64,000 nucleotides of DNA from Nocardia transvalensis (lineage in GTDB: Bacteria > Actinomycetota > Actinomycetes > Mycobacteriales > Mycobacteriaceae), in the NCBI RefSeq assembly GCF_015477765.1, contig NZ_JADLQQ010000017.1, forward strand, positions 62,001 through 126,000, written 5' to 3'. Of this stretch, positions 28,299 through 36,135 are shown one piece after another. A program made the position numbers and the translations under genes. Every line of letters begins with the position of its first letter. Position 1 is the first letter of the stretch. The notes below the pieces were generated by a model. It did no database searches, was not told the origin of the DNA, and saw nothing but the letters and a program-made list of their open reading frames with translations.

Positions 28299-28913
28299 CG
28301 CATCCTTATCGAAATCCCTTTCACGAGCATCGAGTATTTCGGTCTCGGCAGTGCCAGCAATACCGGAGACGCGATCCGGCTCGCGAATGACATCGGGGCC
28401 GAGAAGTCCGCTGCCGCCTGAGGACGGAGCGGCCATCTCGCGAGTCAAGGTGGTAGTGGCATTACCAGGAAGAACTCGGCCTTCCCCTGGCTTCGCACCG
28501 GCAACAGACTGGTTGATGACGCACGGAGTACGGCTCCGGCCGACACGGAAGGGGATTGCAGTCATGGGTGATATCGCTACCGGGCGCCCGAAGGCGCTGA
28601 TCATGATCTCCTCGGCACGGGAGGTGCCGTTGGGCGAACCCGCCGGAACCCGCCTCTCGTCGGGGTTCGTCCTGAGCGAGATGGGCCATGTTGTAGGAAT
28701 TCGAGCGTGACCACGATCTCGTCTTCGTGCGCGGGAAAACTCGAATGAGGCGTGTCTCCTAGCGTTCGTCGCCGGTACCGCCGGGGCAATGGCCGGGGGC
28801 CCGGCGACGAACACGACCTGGCGTCATTTGTCGGCGTTCCCGCGTCCGAACCTGCTGGGCGCACGCACGCCGCGGCCCACCACAGATTTGCTTCGGATCT
28901 ATAGAGGGAAATC
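28299..28913. other. island region without a recognisable gene
   Basis: About 615 bases of island DNA. A minus-strand frame stays open up to 28814 but its translation has no recognisable domain and a shadow-like composition. The end at 28880-28910 supplies the ribosome-binding site of the VOC gene. Confidence 0.4.
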
Positions 28914-29372
28914 ATGTCTGCGAAGAACCGCATCGATCATTTTGTCTGGCTCGTCGAGCCGGAAAATCTGTCGCGTTACGTCAAGCAGATGAGCGAGCTG
29001 TTCGAGACAACATTCGACGAAGTTCGCAACGAGTCCGCCGGTGCCCGTGCGATGGTTTCGTGGGATGCCGGACTCGAGTTCGTGGCACCGTATGGTGACT
29101 TGGCTGCCGCGGACGCTCTTCGCGCCGTGTTGGCCGAGCGCGGCGAGGGACCGTTCGCGATCGTGGTCCGAGTTCCGTCGATCGACGCGTCGTCCGAGCG
29201 CGCCGCCGCGCTCGGTTGGCCAATCGATCGGCAATCGTTCGAGCTGACGGCCGATATGTCGTCGACGACCAAGGTAACCAGCGCGCGCGAACGGGTCATC
29301 GGATCCTTCCTGAACACCTCCTTGTTCTTCGCGGAAATCGAATACGCCGACGTCGAGGCCGCCACGTCGTGA
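28914..29372 (+). CDS. VOC-like (glyoxalase/dioxygenase fold) protein
   Basis: 152-residue protein with an intact reading frame and AGAGGGA before ATG 28914. The start NRIDHFVWLVEPENLSRYVKQ and later FVAPYGDLAA and LFFAEIEYAD fit one vicinal-oxygen-chelate module pair. Positions of possible metal ligands (His10, Glu near 145) are compatible but not proof. It sits inside the tRNA-Thr island as apparent cargo. A truncated enoyl-CoA hydratase gene follows, which hints at a lost small catabolic operon. Confidence 0.6.
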   Translation: MSAKNRIDHFVWLVEPENLSRYVKQMSELFETTFDEVRNESAGARAMVSWDAGLEFVAPYGDLAAADALRAVLAERGEGPFAIVVRVPSIDASSERAAALGWPIDRQSFELTADMSSTTKVTSARERVIGSFLNTSLFFAEIEYADVEAATS

Positions 29373-29374
29373 TC

Positions 29375-29407
29375 GTCCAGAGCCCGGCGTTCCGCCGGGC
29401 TCTGGAC
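29375..29407 (+). terminator. terminator after the VOC gene
   Basis: Perfect 14-bp stem GTCCAGAGCCCGGC with a GTTCC loop, starting two bases beyond the VOC stop codon. No T-run follows. Confidence 0.75.
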
Positions 29408-29466
29408 GCGGTGTCCTACCGGCAGGCTTCGCTGAACTCGGTCTCTACCAGTACGAAGGGCGAGAA

Positions 29467-29592
29467 ATGGCTGACCACGTTCGTCGCTGCGACCCCATGC
29501 CCGGTGCGGCCGTGCTGTCCATCCAACGGCCCGAGGCCCGCAACGCCCTCGGGCTGCCAGGCAGGAGCTTGCGCGAGCGGAGGTACAACTAA
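29467..29592 (+). pseudogene. truncated enoyl-CoA hydratase/isomerase (N-terminal stub)
   Basis: ATG 29467 with AAGGGCGAG upstream opens a 41-codon frame. AAVLSIQRPEARNALGLP is the classical N-terminal strand-turn of crotonase enzymes. Similarity ends abruptly and the frame stops at TAA 29590, inside the 12-base repeat AACTAAGTCCCA, just before the second tRNA 3' copy. I read this as a gene cut by recombination at the element boundary. Confidence 0.6.
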
Positions 29593-29598
29593 GTCCCA
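29587..29598. repeat. 12-bp direct repeat (second copy)
   Basis: AACTAAGTCCCA occurs at 27417-27428 (overlapping the integrase stop) and again at 29587-29598, each close to a tRNA-Thr 3' sequence. It may mark element ends or a recombination junction. Confidence 0.5.
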
Positions 29599-29610
29599 GG
29601 GGTTGGCCGT

Positions 29611-29649
29611 GATGAAAGGTCGGGGGTTCGATTCCCCCGGGCGGCTCCA
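29611..29649 (+). repeat. second copy of the tRNA-Thr 3' end (attachment-site-like)
   Basis: GATGAAAGGTCGGGGGTTCG continues through ATTCCCCCGGGCGGCTCCA and matches the tRNA-Thr 3' half with about three differences. No 5' tRNA half is present, so it is not a functional tRNA gene. It is the expected right attachment scar of an element integrated at 27319-27357. Confidence 0.8.
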
Positions 29650-29837
29650 CACATTGACCAGGTCAACGGCCAGATCTCTGGTCTTGCCGACCTCCCGGTC
29701 CACACGTGCGGGTCCACACACACGAATCTGAGGGTATCCCTTGTCAGCGGGCGCCGCGCACGATCCGTGAGGCTGCCTGTTGCACTCGTTCGATAACCGG
29801 CGGGACACTAGAGGTGAGCGGGCACGGCGGCACGAAA

Positions 29838-30230
29838 ATGCGCGGTGTCCTGCAGGATCACCAGCTTTGGAGTCGATGTCGTATGTGGTGGAACCGGCGT
29901 TACGAACGAGAGCGACAAGAGCAGCAACGATTGGACGAAGAGTCCGAGCGGCTGCGTGCGGAAAGTTGGAGGAGCCTCCGGGAAGCGCTCAGTAAGATGA
30001 CGCCCGAGCAGCTGACGGATTACAACCGGCAAATGACTGAAGATTACGATTTTCGTCGGCGCCAACGCAGCCGGCGAGCTTCCTACACGTACGGAGCCGA
30101 CTCCTCGGCCGCGGATACCGGCTCGTCGTGGTTCCCTTTGGGCCGCCCGACCGGTAGCAGCGGGTACGCAGGGCCTACAGGAAGCTCATCGAGCAGCAAT
30201 CTCTGGGGAGATCTCGACTATCGCGATTGA
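29838..30230 (+). CDS. hypothetical charged helical protein
   Basis: Not recognised. The predicted 130 residues have a Trp/Arg-rich start (MRGVLQDHQLWSRCRMWWNRR), a long highly charged helix with coiled-coil character (about 20-75, RQEQQRLDEESERLRAESWR) and a Ser/Gly-rich tail. An in-frame start at 29706 also exists, and no strong ribosome-binding site supports either. It lies between the second and third tRNA 3' copies, so it may be cargo of a separate integration. Confidence 0.45.
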   Translation: MRGVLQDHQLWSRCRMWWNRRYERERQEQQRLDEESERLRAESWRSLREALSKMTPEQLTDYNRQMTEDYDFRRRQRSRRASYTYGADSSAADTGSSWFPLGRPTGSSGYAGPTGSSSSSNLWGDLDYRD

Positions 30231-30888
30231 TGGCTAGCGTTCCTCCACCACACCTGTGTCGATTTGATTGAGCCCCGCCGAGGCCGCTGAGCTGCGTCGA
30301 TACACCTAGCTTTCCAGCGTGACGGTTAGGACCCCAGAGAAGCAGCGTCTGAGCGGTTATGGAGAACTCCATCGACCGCGAGGCTTTGCTGGCGCCGACC
30401 TGGATCCCAATGACCCGGAGGAGTGGGACGGCCAGTGGTGGGTGCAGTTGCTGTTGACATGGCACGGAGTACAACGCGGGATTCGTGGAATCGACCCTGA
30501 CGATCCGGCACTCGGTGAGCGGACGCCGTCCACAACTGCGGGGTTCGATTCCCCCAGGTGGCTCCAAGTTCTTCCGGGCAGCGGAGCCTCTGACGACAGT
30601 TTCGGACGATGGTCTGTCGTCGTAGTGCCGCAAGATGCGTTGTCCTGTCGGTTTCTGAATTGCCTACTTCGCCAACGGGATTGACGGGGCTGGGCGCGCC
30701 CACAGCCGCTTCGGGCCGGAGTCGAGCGGGCTCGGTGAACGATTAGGAGCGGGCGAATAATCCGATCGGTCTGTATTTCTAGTTTTCGGGGATTTTCGAC
30801 GCCGGGTGAGTGTTGCGTTTTCGGCTGTGCGGACGACTATCAGGCAACGGATGGGCGCTGTAGGGCTGATCTCGAGAGGACTCGGCGG
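30231..30888. other. island region with third tRNA 3' copy; a doubtful open frame
   Basis: A plus-strand frame (30319-30684, 121 codons) covers most of this interval. Its first half (LDPNDPEEWDGQWWVQLLL) could be a real protein fragment. The tRNA-like scar at 30540-30567 lies inside it, so the rest is probably chimeric. The remaining 200 bases are the leader of the three-gene AAA+ operon; I see no clear promoter. Confidence 0.35.
30540..30567 (+). repeat. third partial copy of the tRNA-Thr 3' end
   Basis: GGGGTTCGATTCCCCCAGGT continues GGCTCCAAG and matches the T-arm, acceptor 3' strand and following AAG of tRNA-Thr with one mismatch. It is shorter than the copy at 29611. It suggests a second, nested or tandem integration event at the same tRNA. 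Confidence 0.7.
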
Positions 30889-31434
30889 ATGGTGGATTTC
30901 GTTGCGCTGCTTGCGGCGGCTGGGATTTCGCTAGCGGAAAAGGTGATCTTCTCCTGGTTCGAGGAGGGGCGGACGACGGTCAAGGTGTCGCAGCTCGAGA
31001 AGCAGATTGCGGAGCTGACCGCCAAGGAATGCGAAAGGGTGAAGATCGAGGAGCACGAGCTTCGGCGAGTCACCGAGGGGATCATCAAGGAGCTCATCGC
31101 CGAGTCGCCGAGACTGTCCTATGTCAAACCGCGGTTTCACAAGACCGTGGTGAATCTCGATTTCGATCCGAAGGATCCCGCGTCGTCGAAAGATCTGATG
31201 CGGGAACTGCAGGGGCGGCTTGCGGGAATTGCGAAGAAAGAGGTCGCCATGGCGTCGCCTGCCGAGCAGCCGAATATCGGACGAACCGCAGCCGTCGGGT
31301 ACGAAATAGTTCCACCCGCCACGACCGCACATCCGCCGCGTGTTCGCGCAGCCGAGTCCCGCCACGATCGATCGGCGGAGTTGTTGCGGGAGATGCGGAA
31401 GCGGATAACAGACCGGGAAGGCGGCCGCGAGTGA
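30889..31434 (+). CDS. hypothetical protein, first gene of the Rca-like AAA+ operon
   Basis: Not recognised. The 181-residue protein begins with a hydrophobic/amphipathic helix (VDFVALLAAAGISLAEKVIF), followed by a coiled-coil-like charged region (about 33-65), a compact segment around YVKPRFHKTVVNLDFDPKD, and a probably disordered Pro/Arg-rich tail from about 120. ATG 30889 follows GAGAGGA. Its stop overlaps the GTG of the Rubisco-activase-like gene, so the two are co-translated. A membrane-peripheral or adaptor role for the AAA+ protein is only a guess. Confidence 0.75.
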   Translation: MVDFVALLAAAGISLAEKVIFSWFEEGRTTVKVSQLEKQIAELTAKECERVKIEEHELRRVTEGIIKELIAESPRLSYVKPRFHKTVVNLDFDPKDPASSKDLMRELQGRLAGIAKKEVAMASPAEQPNIGRTAAVGYEIVPPATTAHPPRVRAAESRHDRSAELLREMRKRITDREGGRE

Positions 31435-32255
31435 GAGCTTATATCGACGAATCGTTCCGCCGACCGGTGCGTGCACATCTGCTGGCCAATCTGCTTTCGG
31501 ATGTGCCGACCTATCCGCTGATCCTCGGAGTCTTCGGGCCGCCGGGCGAGGGCAAGACGTTCCAGGTGGAGCGGATCTGCGAGGAACTGGGACTGCGGCA
31601 GCACCTGCTCAGCCCCGGGGAGCTCGAAAGCGAGAATGCGGGGGCTCCGGGGCAACTGCTGCGGCGCGAGTATCTGGCCGCCGGTGAGACGACGGAGGAC
31701 GGCCGTCGAGGAATTCTCGTGATACACGATATCGACACGATATTGGGTAACTGGGGAAGCCTCGTGCAGTACACCGTGAACCGGCAGGTCGTCTACGCAC
31801 AGCTCATGGCATTCTGTGATTTCCCGACCACTGTCGCGGGAAATCCGGCGGCGCGGGTCCCGATCGTGGTCACCGGAAACAACCCGTCGATCCTGTACGG
31901 ACCACTGCTGCGGCCCGGACGAATGCGCACGATTCGTTGGCAGCCGACCGGATCCATGCGGGCGAGAATCGTGTCGTATATGTTTCCCGGTGTCGACCCG
32001 CGGGAGGTTGCCGAACTCGTTGCGGTATACCGCGACCGGCCGGTGTCGTTCTGGGCAGATGTGCATGCGCTGATCATCGAAAACCGCGTCATGGACGCCA
32101 TAGACAGCATCGGACCGCCACGGATCAAGGCCGTGCTGTCGAACGGGTCGCGCATCCGGGTACCGAGCGAGGTTCGGTCGATAGACGATCTGGCCAATGC
32201 GGCCAAACATTTGGCACAGGCTGACATCCGGTCTGTCGACTACCTGGAGAAATGA
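31431..32255 (+). CDS. Rubisco activase-like AAA+ ATPase
   Basis: 274-residue AAA+ protein resembling the plant-type Rubisco activase (Rca) core along most of its length. It has Walker A GPPGEGKT (36-43), then SPGELESENAGAP (Rca: SAGELESGNAGEP), Walker B region ILVIHDID (95-102), and VQYTVNRQVVYAQLM (Rca: TQYTVNNQMVNATLM). ARVPIVVTGNNPSILYGPLL with RPGRM (161-165) holds sensor 1 and the arginine finger. The Rca N-terminal domain is missing. No Rubisco gene is visible in the window, so it probably remodels another target. It is coupled to both neighbours by GTGA and ATGA overlaps. Confidence 0.88.
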   Translation: MRAYIDESFRRPVRAHLLANLLSDVPTYPLILGVFGPPGEGKTFQVERICEELGLRQHLLSPGELESENAGAPGQLLRREYLAAGETTEDGRRGILVIHDIDTILGNWGSLVQYTVNRQVVYAQLMAFCDFPTTVAGNPAARVPIVVTGNNPSILYGPLLRPGRMRTIRWQPTGSMRARIVSYMFPGVDPREVAELVAVYRDRPVSFWADVHALIIENRVMDAIDSIGPPRIKAVLSNGSRIRVPSEVRSIDDLANAAKHLAQADIRSVDYLEK

Positions 32256-32779
32256 TGGCCCGGACGATCACACGCACGGAGACGTTCACCCGTTTCAGCC
32301 TGCTGGAGCTGCAGATTCGAACAATGCTGCGGGAGGCGGCCGAAATAGAGCCGTCCTCGTTGGACAAGATTTCCCAGGGCTTACGCGAGCCGCACTACAT
32401 AGAAGTAATCCTGGTGCAGGGACTGTACCGGCGCGGGACGATCGGTGCCGAGCTGAGATTGAAGATCGACTGGCGGACCCATCGGCTGGAACTGAAGTCC
32501 GGCGGGGAGAACATTCAGGCGCCGGCGTCCTGGGCGGGCGGCGTGGCGCCGAGCATCGCCGAGGGCGTCCGCACCTTCCTGGTCGCCTGCACGGAGGCCG
32601 GCCTCCGACGGGAATGGAGCGTCATCTACGGCCGACAGTTCGACGTCGATGTCGTCAACCGCCACCTCGGTTTCCGCCGCAGCGCCGATCGGCGTTGGGA
32701 ACGTCCGCCCGAGACCTCTGGACTGCTCGGCTTCGGCCCCCTTCGTGAGGCTTCGCTGGTGGTCAGCCTCGCCGTGTGA
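32252..32779 (+). CDS. hypothetical protein, third gene of the Rca-like operon (possible HORMA-like fold)
   Basis: Not firmly recognised, 175 residues. It starts ITRTETFTRFSLLELQIRTM, then has a helix, a turn, and GTIGAELRLKIDWRTHRLEL, a likely beta hairpin, followed by a helix and mixed C-terminal strands. The TETFT start, long helix and later strands recall bacterial HORMA proteins, which pair with AAA+ remodellers. This is weak, memory-based similarity. The ATGATG start overlaps the ATPase stop. A strong hairpin follows at 32787. Confidence 0.7.
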   Translation: MMARTITRTETFTRFSLLELQIRTMLREAAEIEPSSLDKISQGLREPHYIEVILVQGLYRRGTIGAELRLKIDWRTHRLELKSGGENIQAPASWAGGVAPSIAEGVRTFLVACTEAGLRREWSVIYGRQFDVDVVNRHLGFRRSADRRWERPPETSGLLGFGPLREASLVVSLAV

Positions 32780-32786
32780 GCGGGGC

Positions 32787-32812
32787 GTGCGGGCCGATTC
32801 ACCGGCCCGCAC
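32787..32812. terminator. bidirectional terminator
   Basis: 10-bp perfect stem GTGCGGGCCG/CGGCCCGCAC with an ATTCAC loop, 8 bases after the operon's last stop and 5 bases beyond the end of the convergent small gene. Confidence 0.7.
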
Positions 32813-32817
32813 ACTTC

Positions 32818-32952
32818 TCAGAAGGGATGGCCCTGAAGGAGTTCGCCGAGGCCGGCGATGACGAACACCACCGGAAACAGGGCCTGAGCTATCGGATTTC
32901 CGCTCTCGTAGGCGGCCATGTACGCGTCGAAGGCGGCGGAACCTGAACCCAC
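32818..32952 (-). CDS. small membrane peptide, 44 residues
   Basis: Short gene on the minus strand. GTG 32952 is preceded by AGGAG with ideal 7-base spacing. The peptide starts MGSGSAAFDAYMAAYESGNP and continues IAQALFPVVFVIAGLGELL, one hydrophobic membrane-type helix, ending QGHPF. It stops within 6 bases of a shared terminator hairpin. I know no homologue; the good start signal and amphipathic-then-hydrophobic layout argue for a real gene. It faces the Rca-like operon. Confidence 0.55.
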   Translation of the reverse strand: MGSGSAAFDAYMAAYESGNPIAQALFPVVFVIAGLGELLQGHPF

Positions 32953-33074
32953 AGTAGTTCTCCTGATTTCGTTGTCGTGTGGACCTCGTGATCACGGTAC
33001 CCGAGGGATTTGGAGGGAGCGTTCTAGAATCCGCCTGCGCGGGTTGTGATCTCTCTCATGCGCGGGGACCGGTT

Positions 33075-34139
33075 TCAGGAGACCAGGCCGCGCCCTGTGG
33101 TGAGGGGAAGGTCGAGAGCGGTCAGCAGGCCGGGGCGGGCCTCGACCACGGCCGGGACGGTGTTGACGAGGCGGGCTGCCGTGCCGACGAGACCCGCGCG
33201 GGCATGGTCGCCCTGGCTGTAGAGCTGCAGGTCGAGTTGGTAGTCGGGCTCGCCTTCGATTTCCACTCGGTAGCAACCCTTTCCGGCTGGTTGCGGCCAG
33301 TCGGGGGCCAGGGACGGGTGCAGCCTGGTGATGTGTTCCAGCACGAGAGCATCACGGCCCGACCGGATTCCGGATACCTGGAAGCGGAGGGCGGCTGCGG
33401 TTCCGGCGGCCACGGTGCGTTTGCAGACCTGCAGCGTCTCGGGTGCGGGTAGACGCTCGAAATTCTGTGTGACGCTGTCCAATTCGATATCGAGGGCGGC
33501 GGCCAATTGGCGGATCACACTGCCCCAGGCGAGGGTGAGGACGCCGGGCTGCAACAGCATCGGCAGATCCTCGAGCTCGCTGCCGAAGCCCATGATGTCG
33601 AACAGCACCTTGGGATTGTCGTAGGTGGAGTAGTCCATGATCTCCGAGCACACGACCCTATCGATGCGCTCGCAGCCGCTGGTCAGCAGCAGCGGCAGCC
33701 AGTCGTTGGCCCACCCGGGATCGATGCCGTTGACCCACAGCGAGGCACCCCCGGCTTCGGCGGCCTCGACGATCGGGTCGATGGCCTCCGAAGGTAGTGT
33801 GCCATAGGGGAATTGGAGGAATACCGGGCTGCTCGACACCACATTGATGCCCGCGCGCAGAAACGATTTCAGGTCCTCGACCGCCTCTATCAGCCGATCG
33901 TCGGCCATGGCCGTGTGCACGATGCAGTCGGGTTTCAACGCGAGCAGCGTCTGTGCGTCGGTGGTGGCGACGATGCCGGTGGGTTCGTCGAGTCCGGCCA
34001 GTTCGGCGGCGTCCTTACCGGCCTTGGCGGGGCCGGACACCCATACTCCGACGAGTTCGAGATCGGGCCGGGCGATGATGGACCGCAACGCCCACCGGCC
34101 GACATTGCCGGTGCTCCACTGCACTACGCGATAGGTCAT
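33075..34139 (-). CDS. NAD(P)H-dependent amine dehydrogenase-like / DapB-N-fold oxidoreductase
   Basis: 354-residue oxidoreductase starting MTYRVVQWSTGNVGRWALRS, a Rossmann motif GxxGxxA-like at the N-terminus. It belongs to the dihydrodipicolinate reductase N-terminal fold family that includes 2,4-diaminopentanoate dehydrogenase-like enzymes common in actinobacteria. ATG 34139 follows GAGGAGTG. It sits 10 bases after the SDR gene on the same strand, so the two form an operon divergent from a TetR regulator. The substrate is unknown. Confidence 0.85.
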   Translation of the reverse strand: MTYRVVQWSTGNVGRWALRSIIARPDLELVGVWVSGPAKAGKDAAELAGLDEPTGIVATTDAQTLLALKPDCIVHTAMADDRLIEAVEDLKSFLRAGINVVSSSPVFLQFPYGTLPSEAIDPIVEAAEAGGASLWVNGIDPGWANDWLPLLLTSGCERIDRVVCSEIMDYSTYDNPKVLFDIMGFGSELEDLPMLLQPGVLTLAWGSVIRQLAAALDIELDSVTQNFERLPAPETLQVCKRTVAAGTAAALRFQVSGIRSGRDALVLEHITRLHPSLAPDWPQPAGKGCYRVEIEGEPDYQLDLQLYSQGDHARAGLVGTAARLVNTVPAVVEARPGLLTALDLPLTTGRGLVS

Positions 34140-34149
34140 CGCACACTCC

Positions 34150-34938
34150 TCACAGATCCGGAAGGCCCAGGTCGAGATTCGGACTCTCGATGCCCCCGTC
34201 GATTTCGAGCACCTTGCCGGAGACGTAGCCGCCTGCGGGTGAGCACAGGTAGACGATCCCCGCCGCGATCTCCCAGGGCTGTCCGAGGCGGCGCAGGGGT
34301 GTGGCGGCCTCCATGTCGGCCTTGATTTCCGGTTGCTGGGCAACGACTTCCAGCGCCGAGGTGAGCACGGAACCGACCGCGATCGCATTGACACGGATAC
34401 GGGGAGCGAGATCGGTTGCGGCCAGGCGGGTCCAGTGCGCGAGGGCCGCCTTGGCGGTGCCGTAGGCGAGAAAGCCGCGACCGGCCGCCCGGCCCATCAT
34501 CGAGGAGATGTTGACCACGCAGCCGCCATCCCCTTGCAGCATGTGCGGAACCGCGGCCTGGGTGAGCGTGTGCGCGGTGGAGACGTTGAAACGGAAGGCC
34601 TCCTCGAGGAAATCCGTCGTCGTGGTCAGGAAGGTGTTCGGCATGGTGCCGCCGACATTGTTGACGACGATATCGATGCGGCCGAGTTCGGCGGCGGCGG
34701 TTTCGGCGAATGCGGAGACCGTGGACAGGTCCGACAGATCGCAGGGCACGGTCACGGCCCGACGGCCCAGTGCCCTGATCTTGCCCGCCACCTCGTCCAA
34801 TTGCTCGGCGGTGCGGGCCGCGATGGCGACATCGGCCCCCGCCTCGGCCAGGGCGAGTGCAGTCGCGGCGCCGATACCGCGGCCCGCGCCGGTGACGACG
34901 GCGACGCGGCCGTCCAAGCGGAAAGTATCGAGAATCAT
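34150..34938 (-). CDS. SDR family oxidoreductase
   Basis: Classical short-chain dehydrogenase of 262 residues. The cofactor motif is [18 protein letters not shown], the NNVGG element replaces the usual NNAG, and catalytic Ser is in NISSMMG with YGTAK for Tyr/Lys. The C-terminus [13 protein letters not shown] is typical of FabG-like enzymes. It is the promoter-proximal gene of the two-gene operon, with a candidate operator at 34978-34997 upstream. Confidence 0.92.
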   Translation of the reverse strand: MILDTFRLDGRVAVVTGAGRGIGAATALALAEAGADVAIAARTAEQLDEVAGKIRALGRRAVTVPCDLSDLSTVSAFAETAAAELGRIDIVVNNVGGTMPNTFLTTTTDFLEEAFRFNVSTAHTLTQAAVPHMLQGDGGCVVNISSMMGRAAGRGFLAYGTAKAALAHWTRLAATDLAPRIRVNAIAVGSVLTSALEVVAQQPEIKADMEAATPLRRLGQPWEIAAGIVYLCSPAGGYVSGKVLEIDGGIESPNLDLGLPDL

Positions 34939-34977
34939 TGCGGGCGTCCCTCTTCCGTGACAGGCATCACAAGCAGT

Positions 34978-34997
34978 GTTAAGAGATGGTGCTTAAC
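34978..34997. promoter_or_regulatory. putative TetR operator
   Basis: Perfect palindrome GTTAAG-N8-CTTAAC in the 96-base space between the divergent SDR and TetR genes. It is A/T-rich compared with its surroundings and placed to control both promoters. Confidence 0.5.
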
Positions 34998-35034
34998 TGT
35001 CAAGGAGTAGTACTCAAAATGCTGGTGGGCGGCT

Positions 35035-35706
35035 ATGGTTCGGGCTGTGGAAGCGATATCGGCCCGGGAGCGCCTCATCGAAGCGGCCGAGCGGCTGATC
35101 GCCGAGCGTGGTTCGGCGGTCCCGCTGCGCGACATTGCCGCCGCGGCGGGTCAGCGCAACAACTCGGCGATCCAGTACCACTTCGGTTCTCGCGACGGCT
35201 TGGTCGCGGCCGTGGTGGAACACCGGCTGGCGACACTCGAGGTGCGGCGGTTGGAGTTGCTCGCCGAGCGGGCAGGGGCCGCCGAACCCGACACCGTGCA
35301 CGGTTTGTTGGAGGCGTTGGTATTTCCCATGTTCGAGTTGGGTGCCCGTCACGGAATAGGGCACTACGCACGGTTTTTGGAGCAGATCCGCACCCATCCC
35401 TCGGTGACCGACGCCGCCAATCTCGACGACGACCGCCGCACCTCTGTGCGGGTGATCATGCGCGGCCTCGACCGCGCGCTCCCCGAACTGCCGCCGCGCC
35501 TGCGGGTGCGGCGGTTGCGCACATTGCCGACCGTGCTGTTCGCGCTGCTGGCCGATCACGAGCGGGCGGTCGAGGCGGGCCGGGTGGCTGCGGACGATAC
35601 GTCGGCGTGGGGCGAGGTTGTCGACATGCTCGTCGGTGTGCTCACCGCCCCGGTCGGCGAGCGGACCGCGCGGCAAAGACCTGTGAAACTCACGAAAGGT
35701 CTGTGA
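35035..35706 (+). CDS. TetR/AcrR family transcriptional regulator
   Basis: 223-residue repressor. The N-terminal HTH region ARERLIEAAERLIAERGSAV is followed by PLRDIAAAAGQRNNSAIQYH and FGSRDGLVAAVV, the standard TetR_N pattern. The C-terminal ligand domain is helical and not recognisable to substrate. It is divergent from the SDR/amine-dehydrogenase-like operon and very likely regulates it and itself through the palindrome at 34978-34997. Confidence 0.9.
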   Translation: MVRAVEAISARERLIEAAERLIAERGSAVPLRDIAAAAGQRNNSAIQYHFGSRDGLVAAVVEHRLATLEVRRLELLAERAGAAEPDTVHGLLEALVFPMFELGARHGIGHYARFLEQIRTHPSVTDAANLDDDRRTSVRVIMRGLDRALPELPPRLRVRRLRTLPTVLFALLADHERAVEAGRVAADDTSAWGEVVDMLVGVLTAPVGERTARQRPVKLTKGL

Positions 35707-35708
35707 GG

Positions 35709-36095
35709 ATGGCGGGTATGGCCTCCGATTCGATTCGTCTCGCCCCGCCGATTCCCGTGCTGCGCATCTTCGATGTCGCCAAAGCGTACGAATTCTATTG
35801 TGAATACCTAGGTTTCACTGTGGACTGGGAGCATCGGTTCGAACCGGACCTCCCGCTGTATGCACAGCTGTCTCGCTCCGAGGCCGTGCTCCACCTGAGC
35901 GAGCACCATGGCGACGGCACCCCGGGCACCGTGGTGTGGATCGCGGTCGCGGATATCCACGGCCTGCATGCCGAACTCGCGGGCAAGGATTACGGCTACG
36001 CCAGGCCGGGCAGCCCCGAGGACGGCCCCGGCGGGCCGGGCTTCGACATCACCGACCCGTTCGGCAACAGCCTGCGCTTCGCCCAGCCGGACTGA
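35709..36095 (+). CDS. glyoxalase superfamily (BLMA-like VOC) protein
   Basis: 128-residue VOC protein. PIPVLRIFDVAKAYEFYCEY and LGFTVDWEHRF form the first beta-alpha module; the second ends FDITDPFGNSLRFAQP, as in bleomycin-resistance-like proteins. His in VLHLSEHHGDG is a typical position. It starts 2 bases after the TetR stop (second ATG at 35718), so it is probably co-transcribed with it. Confidence 0.85.
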   Translation: MAGMASDSIRLAPPIPVLRIFDVAKAYEFYCEYLGFTVDWEHRFEPDLPLYAQLSRSEAVLHLSEHHGDGTPGTVVWIAVADIHGLHAELAGKDYGYARPGSPEDGPGGPGFDITDPFGNSLRFAQPD

Positions 36096-36135
36096 CCTGG
36101 CGGATCGGGTTGGCCGACCGCTACCGTGGACGACT

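Noticed and set aside
29611-29649. A second tRNA gene
   Set aside because: Only the T-arm and acceptor 3' strand are present; there is no D-arm or anticodon arm upstream.
28976-29650. Minus-strand frame starting MEPPGGIEPPTFHHG
   Set aside because: This start is the usual artefact of translating the complement of a tRNA 3' end; here it covers the att-like scar.
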